Below the pieces are notes generated by a model that had not been told where the DNA came from, ran no database searches, and saw nothing but the letters and a program-made list of their open reading frames with translations. A stretch of DNA of 64,000 nucleotides from Semisulcospira habei (lineage: Eukaryota > Mollusca > Gastropoda > Semisulcospiridae): contig BTPG01000007.1 of NCBI GenBank assembly GCA_036245525.1, positions 162,784,347 to 162,848,346 on the forward strand. Reading direction: 5' to 3'. A program made the translations under genes and the position numbers. This document shows, one piece after another, positions 25,401-35,718 of this stretch (positions are counted from its first letter, which is position 1; each line of letters starts with the position of its first letter).

Positions 25401-28400
25401 GTTACGCGGCACCCTTATCCTCTTCGTTATTCTCCATTGTAGTAATGGCATCGGTAATGTTTTTGAGGAAACAAATTAATTTTTCTCTAAAATGTATTTT
25501 TTCGAAAAATACTTACTGATGCCATTACGCGGATGGTCCTCCCACCTGCCCCGCATGCCGCTCGCCAGCTAAACGAAAGAACTGGTTTGGCTTAGCTGCT
25601 CGGGCTGTTACCCGTAACGGGTGGGAAGGGAGGCTACCCGGGTACCAGGTCATGGCACCCCTGGTGGCCTCCCCTGGCCCTAAAGGTACACATTGTAAGT
25701 TTTTGGGCTAAAATTACGCTAGCTATAGGTTGTTCCATTGTAGTAATGGCATCGGTAAGTATTTTTCGAAAAAATACATTTTAGAGAAAAATTAATTTTT
25801 CGAAAAATACTTACCGATGGCATTACTCGAATGGCCCTCCCGCCTGCCCCGCATGCCGCCGGAGCGCTATAGCGTTCAAATGGCGTGACTCCCCGGCACA
25901 TGTGCCCGGATGAGGAGGGAAGGGAGGCTACTCGGGGGCCCTTGGTAAGGACGGGTCCCTGGAGTTGTTTCCCTGGTTGTGTATGTATACATAACAAATT
26001 TTAGGCTGAAATCATTAAGCTAAGTGTATCTTCCATACAGTAATGCCATCGGTAAGTATTTTTCAAAAAAATTACATATTTTCCAACTGGCACCATTATT
26101 TTAGTTGAATGGCAAACTCATTTCATGTCGATATTGGAGAATGCTTAACACATCCAGCCCTGATGCACTACAGCAGGAGATGGATCAACCATGATTATTC
26201 AAGGGTAGTGCCAGATAAGCTTTGTGCCAACAGGCGCCAAGCTTGTTTGGCACTACCCTTGAATTATCATGGTTGATCCATCTTCTGCAACTGGTGCATT
26301 GTCGTTAGCTGACGCCTCCAAAATTTGGGAAATACAGGTGTGGGGTTACTTACTTACTTACTTACGCCTGTCACCCCTACCCGGGTATAGGCCGTCGACG
26401 AGAGACCTCCAGCAACTCCTGTCCTGTGCTTCTCCCTCGATTCCACCCCAGGTGGCCCCCAGTCTCCCGATGTCCGCCCGGAGGTCTCGATGCCAGGAGC
26501 CTCTCGGCCCACCTCCCTTCCTCCCTCCCTGGGGGCTCCATGACAATGCCTGCCTAGTGATACTGGAAGCTGGCTTTCTCAGACCGTGACCGATCCATCC
26601 CCATCCCCTTCGCCCAACCCCATTCTCTGCCGTCATCTGCTCTGCTCTCTCCCAGAGTCTGACGTTGCTGATCTTCTCTGGCCAGTGGATTTCCAAAATT
26701 CTTCCAAGGCAACCGTTCATGAAGGTCCGCACTCTGTCGACTGTGGCTTCCGTCAATCTCCATGTCTCCGCTCCATACAGGAGAACTGCCCCTACATTGG
26801 AGTTGAAAATCCGGACCTTGGTGTGCTGTGACAGCTCTCTGGAACTCCATACTTTTTTCAACTGGAGAAAGGCCGCTCTGGCTTTACCGATTCGTGCTCT
26901 GACATCTGCATCAGTGCCGCCTTTTTTGCCCACGATGCTCCCGAGATAGGTGAAGGACTCCACCTCCCCCAACAGGGTGCCAGCAAGCAAGACTGGTTCT
27001 TCCCTGGTTGCGTTCAGCCTCATTGTCTCTGTTTTCTGTTTGTGAATGGTGAGGCCCACTTGGGACGAGATGTCAGCAAGCCTCGTGGTCTTGTCCTGCA
27101 TTTGTTGATGAGTGTGGGACAGTAATGCCAAGTCGTCTGCAAAATCGAGGTCGTCAAGCTGTGTCCACAGTGTCCACTGTATTCCACTTCGTCTGTGCTC
27201 TGTGGTCATCTTCATGACCCAGTCCATGGCCAGTAGGAAGAGGAACGGAGACAGCAGACACCCCTGCCTGACACCAGTTCTGACCTGGAGCTCTCTGATG
27301 AACTGCCCTTCGTGGATCACGCGACATGTCATGCCATCATAGCCGCTCCTGATCAGGCGGACGAGCTCTGTGGGTACACCGTAGTGTCGTAGGAGTTTCC
27401 ACAGAGTCTCTCGGTCCACGCTGTCAAATGCTCTCTCATAATCCACAAAGTTGACGTACAGCGGGGAGCTCCACTCCAGAGACTGTTCCACGATGATGCG
27501 GAGAGTGGCGATCTGGTCTGTACATGATCGGTTCTTCCTGAATCCCGCCTGCTGGCCTCCCAGCTGGGGGTCAACGGAGCTCCTCATTCTCTCTAGGATG
27601 ATCCTGTTGAAGACCTTTCCTGGTACTGACAGCAAGGTGATTCCTCTGTAGTTGGAACACTTGCTGAGGTCGCCTTTCTTGGGAAGCTTGATTAGGTACC
27701 CCTCCTTCCAGTCAGCCGGCATCACCTCCTCCTCCCAGATCTTTCCAAACAGTGGGTACAGCATCTCAACTGTTGTCTCTAGGTCTGCTTTCAGAGACTC
27801 CGCTGGGATGCCATCTGGCCCTGCTGCCCTGCCATTCTTCAAAAATGCCACTGCTTTTCTGATCTCTTCCCGGCCGGGTCTGTCACAGCTGATGGGTAGG
27901 TCGGTCTCTGCCGGCTGGATGTCGGGGGGGGGGGGGGGGTGTCGGGTGGGCTAGGTCTGTTCAGTAACTCTTCAAAATACTTGGCCCATCCGTCGAGTTC
28001 TGTCCCACACTCATCAACAAATGCAGGACAAGACCACGAGGCTTGCTGACATCTCGTCCCAAGTGGGCCTCACCATTCACAAACAGAAAACAAAGACAAT
28101 GAGGCTGAACGCAACCAGGGAAGAACCAGTCTTGCTTGCTGGCACCCCGTTGGAGGAGGTGGAGTCCTTCACCTATCTCGGGAGCATCATAGACAAAAAA
28201 GGCGGCACTGATGCAGATGTCAGAGCACGAATCGGTAAAGCCAGAGCAGCCTTTCTCCAGTTGAAAAAAGTGTGGAGTTCCAGAGAGCTGTCACAACACA
28301 CCAAAGTCCGGATTTTCAACTCCAGTGTAAAAGCAGTTCTCCTATATGGAGCAGAGACATGGAGATTGACAAAAACCACAGTCAACAGAGTACAGACCTT

Positions 28401-31400
28401 CATGAACAGTTGCCTTAGAAGAATTTTGAAAATCCACTGGCCAGAGAAGATCAGCAACGTCAGACTCTGGGAGAGAACAGAGCAGATAACAGCAGAGAAT
28501 GAAATTGGGCGAAGAAGATGGGGATGGATCGGTCACAGTCTGAGAAAGCCAGCTTCCAGTATCACTAGGCAGGCATTGTCATGGAACCCCCAGGGAAAGA
28601 GGAAAAGAGGTAGGCCGAGAAACTCCTGGCGTCGAGACCTCCAAGCAGACATCAAGAGACTGGGAACCACCTGGAGTAGAATCGAAGGAGAAGCACAGGA
28701 CAGGAGTTGCTGGAGGTCTCTCGTCGACGGCCTATACCCGGGTAGGGGTGACAGGCGTAAGTAAGTAAGTAAGTAATCCGTCGAGTTGGTCTGCTCTGTC
28801 TGCAATAGGCTTGCCTTCTTTGTCTTTTACTGGTCTTTCTGTATGGCCATACTTACCCGACAATCTTCTGGTAATGTCGTAGAGCTGTTTCATGTTGCCG
28901 CTGCCTGCTGCCTTTTCTGCCTCTGCTCTGCCTCGGCTGTCTGTGTAGGCCCTCTTGTCTGCCCTGATACTCCTCTTCACCTCGCGGTTGGCTTCCGAGC
29001 ATTCCCCTGTGCCCTTACTTTGGCTGCTCTCGTGCGACTGTTGTTGACCGCTGCTTTCTTCTGCTTCCTCGCTTCTATCTTCTTCAAGGTCTGTGCCGAC
29101 AGCCAGTCCTTGTGGTGGTGTTTCCTGAACCCTACAGTGTCTTTGCAGGTTGAGTTCAGCGCCTCTCTAACTGCCTTCCACTGCTGCTCTGTGGTGACCG
29201 CCTCCTCTTCATTTACTAGCTCCTGTAGCGCTTGAAACCGGTTGGACAGCACCAGTTTGAACTCTTCTCTAACTCCAGTTTCTCTCAGGAGGCCTACATT
29301 ATAGCGCTGTCTTCTTGTTGTCTCTGTGCTGCTTTTCTTTAGCTTGAGCTTCATTCTTAAGGTAAGCAGATGGTGGTCTAAGGCGACATCTGCTCCCCTC
29401 CTCACTCGAACATCTTGAAGGGATCTTCTCAATTTCTTGCTAATGCAGATATGGTCTATTTGGTTCTCTGTTGTATGGTCAGGTGAGACCCAAGTTGCTT
29501 TGTGTATTCTTCTGTGTGGGAAGATGCTGCCTCCAATGACAAGTCGGTTTAGAGCACAAAAGTCTACAAACCTCTCCCCGTTCTCACTCATCTCCAAGCC
29601 TAGTCCCTGTCTCCCCATCACCTCTTCGTATCCGGTGTTGTCCTCCCCTATTTTGGCATTAAAATCGCCCATGACGATGGTGATGTCTCGCTCCGCACAT
29701 TTGTCCACGGCACTCTGGAGTCGGTCGTAGAACTCTTGTTTCTCTTCCTCGTCACTGTCATTGGTGGGCGCATAACACTGGATGACGTTCAGCTTGAGCT
29801 TTTTCTTGGTTCTAAAGGCTGCTGTTATAATTCTTGGCCCAAGAGGTTCCCAGCCCATCAGCGCTCTCTGTGCCACTGGTGACAGCATGAGTGCTACTCC
29901 TTCTGTATGGGGGGCATTCTCCTCTTCATGACCTGAATACAGAATCATCTCCCCACTTAACAGCCTTTTCTGGCCAGACTGCGTCCATCTGGCTTCACTG
30001 ATGCCTAGCAGGGAAAGGTTGTACTTTTGCATTTCCGCTGCTATCTGGGCGGCCTTGCCGCTCTGGTACATGGTCTTGACGTTCCATGTGCCCATGGTTG
30101 TATCCCTGGATAGAGAGAGGCGGCTCGGTCCTGTGGCTTCCAAAGACTTCCGGCTTTCACCACAGGACGTCATAAGTCTTCTAGTAGAAGAACCTTCCTC
30201 CTCCAGGAAAGGAATTACTGTTAGTCTTTTCGTCGGCGTTTTTGTAGCTATTTCCTTTTTTGCAGGGTGGGGAAGCTACCCCCACGCCCAACCCCCTTAC
30301 TAGGAGGACCAGGGGTTTTCTGTCGGGGTCACCTTCCCTTAGACCATGTTGGTTCACGGCACCTTATTTCATTCGGTGCACCCCTCTCACGAGGGACCCC
30401 CTATCCACCACCCAGGAGACGCGCCTCAACGCCGTATGGTCCCAGCGCGAGGAGGTGTGGGGTTGAGTGAGTTAAAATAGAAAATGAAAAAAAAAAGCGT
30501 TTGAGAAATTTTATAATCCACATTTTTGTTTGTCACAGCGTTGGTGTCAGTGTCTGAGGAAGTTAGGAGCCGGTGTCACCTCAAGCACCGCACAGCTCAG
30601 TACATCATCGCCGACTCCCCTTCCAACGACAGCCTCAGCTCGGAACTTGCATCTTCATCTGGCATCTACGTCTCTCCCTCCATCTCCACATCAACCTTCA
30701 TCTCTTCAGCGTCCAGCACGACGGTCAGTTCCGTCAGCGGGCCGGGTCTCAGCCCTGGGGCCATCGGTGGGATTATTGGTGGGGGTCCATTGTCCGCTCC
30801 GCCCACCGGCACGTCCCTTGGGCGTCGCCAGAAGTCATGTGACCTCCTGGACCAGGCGGCCATGAGTCAGGCGCGCCAGGGGAAGAACGCGCAGCTGACA
30901 CAGAGTCAGGTAGGGGCGGAGAAGGCTTTGTCTTCTTTTTTCAGCAACTTTTTTATTTCGAGTCGGCCTCATTTTTTTTTCCCGCTATACTGCGGTATCT
31001 GATGTAACACGCACAGGTCTCTGGCTCCCACGGGGATGTCCAATGAGCAAAAGGTCCTCGGGCTGACGTCAGCCTTAGCTGGCCCGCGCACACACTGGCC
31101 CACGCACGGCTGTGCACGGGACAGCAAGGATGACGTCAGCTCAAGGACCTTTTGCTTTTGCCTGTTTTTCTTCTTCTTCACCAGTCTATGTAAATTCAGT
31201 ACTACGAATAACGCAATCACGAATAACGAATAACGCAGTGTGACTTGTGGCTCCTAGCGCCTTACATAGCTATTCTGGCACTACCCTTGAACTATTTTAG
31301 TCAAACATATTTCGCACACTGGTGTATTCCGAATGATAAGGGTTACCTGACCTGTATTACTCTAAATTGTTGTCATTCTTCTTTTCGGTATGTTGGTCTG

Positions 31401-34400
31401 AGATTTTGGACCTTATGGTGCTAGGGCAGCAACATCCAAAATTTTAGACCCCCACACATTTCTATGCCTTTCTGTTTTACATGCGAGTTTGACCAATATC
31501 TGTTCCTTCTGTTGTAATGCTTTGATTCCCTTGTATGCTTTGAATTATTTAATCTTTGGAGATTTGTTGGTTTCCTATTGTTTATTCCTTTGGCTATCAG
31601 TAGCACTTTTTTGTCAGTGTGATTCCTGCAGGAATCACCTTGTCAAAATGTGCCATTGACACCCGAAGGAATAAAAACTCTTCCACGCACGCAGTCAAGA
31701 AAACCTGACCTCTAGTAAGCGCACACCAGCATACCCCCTAAGCGCACGCCAATCTGTGGAGCAAGCATGATCTAAAACACTAAAAATTCCATTTCCCAAG
31801 ACTGCTTTTTGGACTCTTCCAGCTATAATGTACTTCTTCTACTAAAACTGAACAGGTTCCTTTCACCCTTGAAATACATAAAAGGAACAGAGTTACATAG
31901 GGGACATTTAGCATACTAAATGCAACTTGTAAACATTTAGTTCTCCCTTCCCCAAGTATCACTTATCACCACCCAAGCCAAGTTCCATCTAAACCAATTA
32001 CCTCCAATTTATCACACCTGACAAGGTTTATAAACATCTACACACTCTGACACTGGTTCCGTGGGAAAAATACAAGAAATATTATGAGAAAGGGGCTGTG
32101 TTGTACTGGGCTTGTTTTCCTGCCTGCGTGCACTCATTAGAAGTCATGAAATTTTGACTGCGTGCACTTGGAGGCTGGCTGCCCGTGCGTGGAAGAGTTA
32201 AATTAAGTGTTTGATGTTTTCCCCCTGTTATTGTTCCTTTCTGTTAATAATTGTTTCTATTAACCCAAAGCCACATGTCCCAGATTTTGGAGGCATCACC
32301 TAACAAAAATATACCATTTGCAGGAGATGGATCTACTGCGATAATTGAAGGGTAGTGCTGATGGTGCCAAGTTAATACCCTTGACACTACCCTTATCATG
32401 GTCGATCCATCTCTTTCTACCCTAAATTGGTTAATACTAATTTTGATATGTTTGTTTGCTTGATATTTAGAACTGTTGATGTCCCATGAGTTTCTTGTTT
32501 ATTTCATTTTATTGTGAATGTTTTTTGTTCTTTCATCTTAGTTGTGAATCTTTTCTCTCTTTTTTTTTCTATTTCTTTCTCCTGTTTTTGTTATTCACCT
32601 ATTTGTTTCCTCAAAATACATTACCGATGACATGACTATATGGAAGTGTCTACTACTTACTCAATTTTAGCCTAAGAACCTGTTGTGTTACCACACAGCC
32701 CGGGAGGCACTCGGGGAACCCCCAAAGGGGCCGAGAGTTGTCTCCCGTTCCTGCCCATCCGGTTCCGAGTGACGTGGTGACCAACCAGTCGAAATACTTA
32801 GCTCACGCTGTGCAGAGGTGTTTCAGCGTTAGCCTTCGGACCATGACTGTGTATGGTGTGACTGCTTTCGCCCAGTCGTCTTGACTTGTTTTAGCTTCGG
32901 ACTTGGTGCTTCACCTGCGTCGCTGCCTGTTCTGCCTTCTGGGAGAGCTTCGTTGTCTGTGCTACCGGCCTGTCTCTTCTGTGCCTTCCTAGAGTCGCCC
33001 AGTCTTTCGCGGCGCTGACTCTGTTGGGACCCCCCCCCCCCCCCCCCCTCGCCGTTGCGCATTGAGGGTGGTTTGGAGGTTTCTTCCCCCCGCCCCCGCT
33101 TCGACTGAGAGGTAAGGTAGCGATATTGGCCCTTGGCTGGCCCCCGGGCCGGGCGCCAGCTTCGTTCAGAGGCGTTTAGATTCGCGTGTACTTCGTTGTA
33201 CCATTGTGCGCCTGACGCTTGTCTTAGCTTGGCGGGGTCCCTCGTGCCCTCGCCGTTAGCGTGTTGTTAGTGCCAGCTTCATTCAGAGGCACTTTGTTTG
33301 CTTGTACTTGTTGTACCATTGTGCGCCCGATGCTCGTCTTAGCTTGGCGGGGCCCCTCGTGCCCTCGCGGTTGGCGTGTTGTTAGCGCCATCTGCGTTCA
33401 GAGGCGCTTCGTTTCGCTTGTACTTCATTGTACCATTGTGCGTCCGACTCTCATCTTAGCTTGACGGGGTCCCTCGTGCCCTCGCGGTTGGCGTGTTGTT
33501 AGCGCCATCTGCGTTCAGAGGCACTTCGTTTCGCTTGTACTTCATTGTACCATTGTGCGTCCGACTCTCATCTTAGCTTGACGGGGTCCCTCGTGCCCTC
33601 GCGGTTGGCGTGTTGTTAGCGCCATCTGCGTTCAGAGGCACTTCGTTTCGCTTGTACTTCATTGTACCATTGTGCGTCCGACTCTCATCTTAGCTTGACG
33701 GGGTCCCTCGTGCCCTCGCCGTTAGCGTGTTGTTAGCGCCAACTTTGTTCAGAGGCGCTTCGTTTCGCTTGTACTTCGTAGTACCATTGTGCGCCCGACG
33801 CTTGTCTTAGCTTGGCGGGGCCTCTCGTGCCCTCGCCGTTGTTTTGTGTCCGACATGTGGGGCAGCTGCGTCGACCAGAGGTGCTTCTTGCGCTCAGGTG
33901 GTGCTTCGCGGCGATCGCTCGATGTCGTTGGCGGGGCCTCTCGGTGCCCACGCACGGTCGCCTATTGTATCTGTTAAATGGTGCGGTTCTCACGGGCTCG
34001 CCTGCTCGCAGTGCGGCGACTGATGATGGCCGCAGGATAACCACTGCGGGACTGTGGCTCGTCTCTCCGTGCCTGGGATGTCTGCTCAACCTGGCACGAG
34101 CTATGGTGGCCTAAAGAAGGAAACGCCTGTGTACCTTGCTGGCGCGAGCTCTGTCGCCGTCTAGCGACCGGTCGGCCCTTTGCCGCCCCCCCCCCCCCCC
34201 TCCGTTCCGGAGGTGGGATTACACGCGCCCGCCCCAACCTTGTGGAATGGACGACACCTCATACACATATGCCCTGCACGTACCACAGGACTGCATTCAC
34301 TGCCAAGCCCGCTGACTCCTACGAGGGGTCGCATAGCCGGCAAAGTGCCCGCCTCACTGAGCCCGTCCTGCAGAGATGCGCTTTGCGCCTTATGTTGTAC

Positions 34401-35685
34401 ACTGGCAGTCCTGATATGTCTCTCCTCGACAAGCACGCTGACTCTTACGAGGGGTCATATAGCCGGCAGAGCGCCTGCCTCATTGAGCCCGGCCAGTAGA
34501 GACGACAGGTCTTGGCCCAGAGACCTCCCGCTACGCCATCAGCTCCACTTACGCCCAGCACTTACCACAGGACTGCCAAGCCCGCTGACTCTTACGAGGG
34601 GTCGTATAGCCGGCAGAGTGCCTGCCTCACGGAGCCCGTCCTGCAGAGATGCACTTCGCGCCTTACGCTGTACACTGGCAGTCCTGGTATGTCTCTCCTC
34701 GACAAGCACGCTGACTCTTACGAAGGGTCATATAGCCGGCAGAGTGCCCGCCTCATTGAACCCAGCCAGTAGAGACTTGTGCCCCATCGCCCATCGTGGC
34801 GCCCCCGCCCCCCCCCCCCCCCCTTCGCCCAGAGCAGCGACTACACGCGCCCTCACCGACCTTGTGGATCGGACGACACGCTGGAGACGTGTGAGCCCAG
34901 CTCTTCTAGCGAGACTGAAGCCACCCTGAAGCCCGCACGGTCAAGGAGACCGGCCTGCAGAGACGCGCTTCGCCCCGTCATTTGTCCTCTGGCTGTCCTG
35001 CCTTCTCTCGCCTCAGGAAGCTCGCTGACTCTTACGGGGAGATATAACCGGTTGAGGAGAGCCTGCCTTGCTGAGGCCAGCCAGCAGAGGCCTGTGTCCC
35101 TTCGTCCGCGGACTACTGGCAGACCTGTACCTGCCAGAAGCTCTAGACCTTCTCACTCGTCCGGGAACCAGCGTGGGAAGGACCGCGACGCGCAACACTC
35201 CAGCAGACTCGGCCTTCGGCCTTACCACGTTGAATACACCGGGTCTCGCCTGATCGCCGATGTCACGCGACGTCGGCGCTCCTGTCTACTACTGGCGGAC
35301 CTGTACCTGCCAGAAGCTCTAGACCCTCTCACTCGTCTGGGAACCAGCATGGGAAGGACCGCGACGCGCAACACTCCAGCAGACTCGGCCTTCGGCCTTA
35401 CCACGTTGAATACACCGGGTCTCGCCTGATCGCCGATGTCACGCGACGTCGGCGCTCCTGTCTTCGCAGTCACTTCCCCCGCTCTTGGCGCCAGCCTTGC
35501 TCCGCCCGCCTGTCGCCCCGGTGTGTCCCTCCATCGTCGTCGCCCTATCGTCTACAGTACTCCCCTCGGCCCGTCGCGATTGAGCTGTCGTCGCCTCCGT
35601 TCCCTGTCTTCTTCGGGTTCCCCCGTCTTCGCATGCTGGGACTCTTCTCTATTGTTCGCGGCAACGCTCCCCACTGAGCCCTGCT

Positions 35686-35718
<33 letters not shown>

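Larger units (their letters stand above)
19487..25792 (+). mobile_element. DIRS-like retrotransposon C, near full length, frameshifted
   Basis: The left inverted terminal repeat (19487-19690) and the right one (25555-25792) are reverse complements; both contain the CAGCCCGAGCAGC / GGTACCCGGGTAGCCTCCC landmarks. Inside, in order, are a 105-bp tandem array, a candidate intron, a gag zinc finger, RT, RNase H and tyrosine recombinase remnants, then the internal complementary region (25430-25535). Size about 6.3 kb fits a complete DIRS. Several frameshifts and stops make it inactive. Confidence 0.85.
13170..26075 (+). mobile_element. DIRS-like retrotransposon B with two nested elements
   Basis: The left inverted terminal repeat (about 13170-13345) is the reverse complement of the right one (about 25850-26075). 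Shared landmarks are TTCAGCCTAAAATTTGTT, TCCGGGCACATGTGCCGGGG and TTTGAATGGCATGACTC-type sequence. The interior of B is 13345-17506 plus 19355-19485. A fold-back element and DIRS element C account for the rest. B keeps a gag zinc finger and the last part of the recombinase, but RT and RNase H are absent and replaced by a 5S-like sequence and a tandem array. It therefore looks like a non-autonomous derivative. Confidence 0.82.
26348..30452 (-). mobile_element. RTE-like non-LTR retrotransposon, copy 2, with nested insertion and A-to-G-biased 3' part
   Basis: It is flanked by a perfect 12-bp duplication AGGTGTGGGGTT (26336-26347 and 30453-30464). Both ends coincide with those of copy 1. Removing the nested insertion leaves about 3.3 kb. 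Its 3' half differs from copy 1 almost only by A-to-G on the sense strand, while the 5' half is nearly identical with no such bias. Confidence 0.93.
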
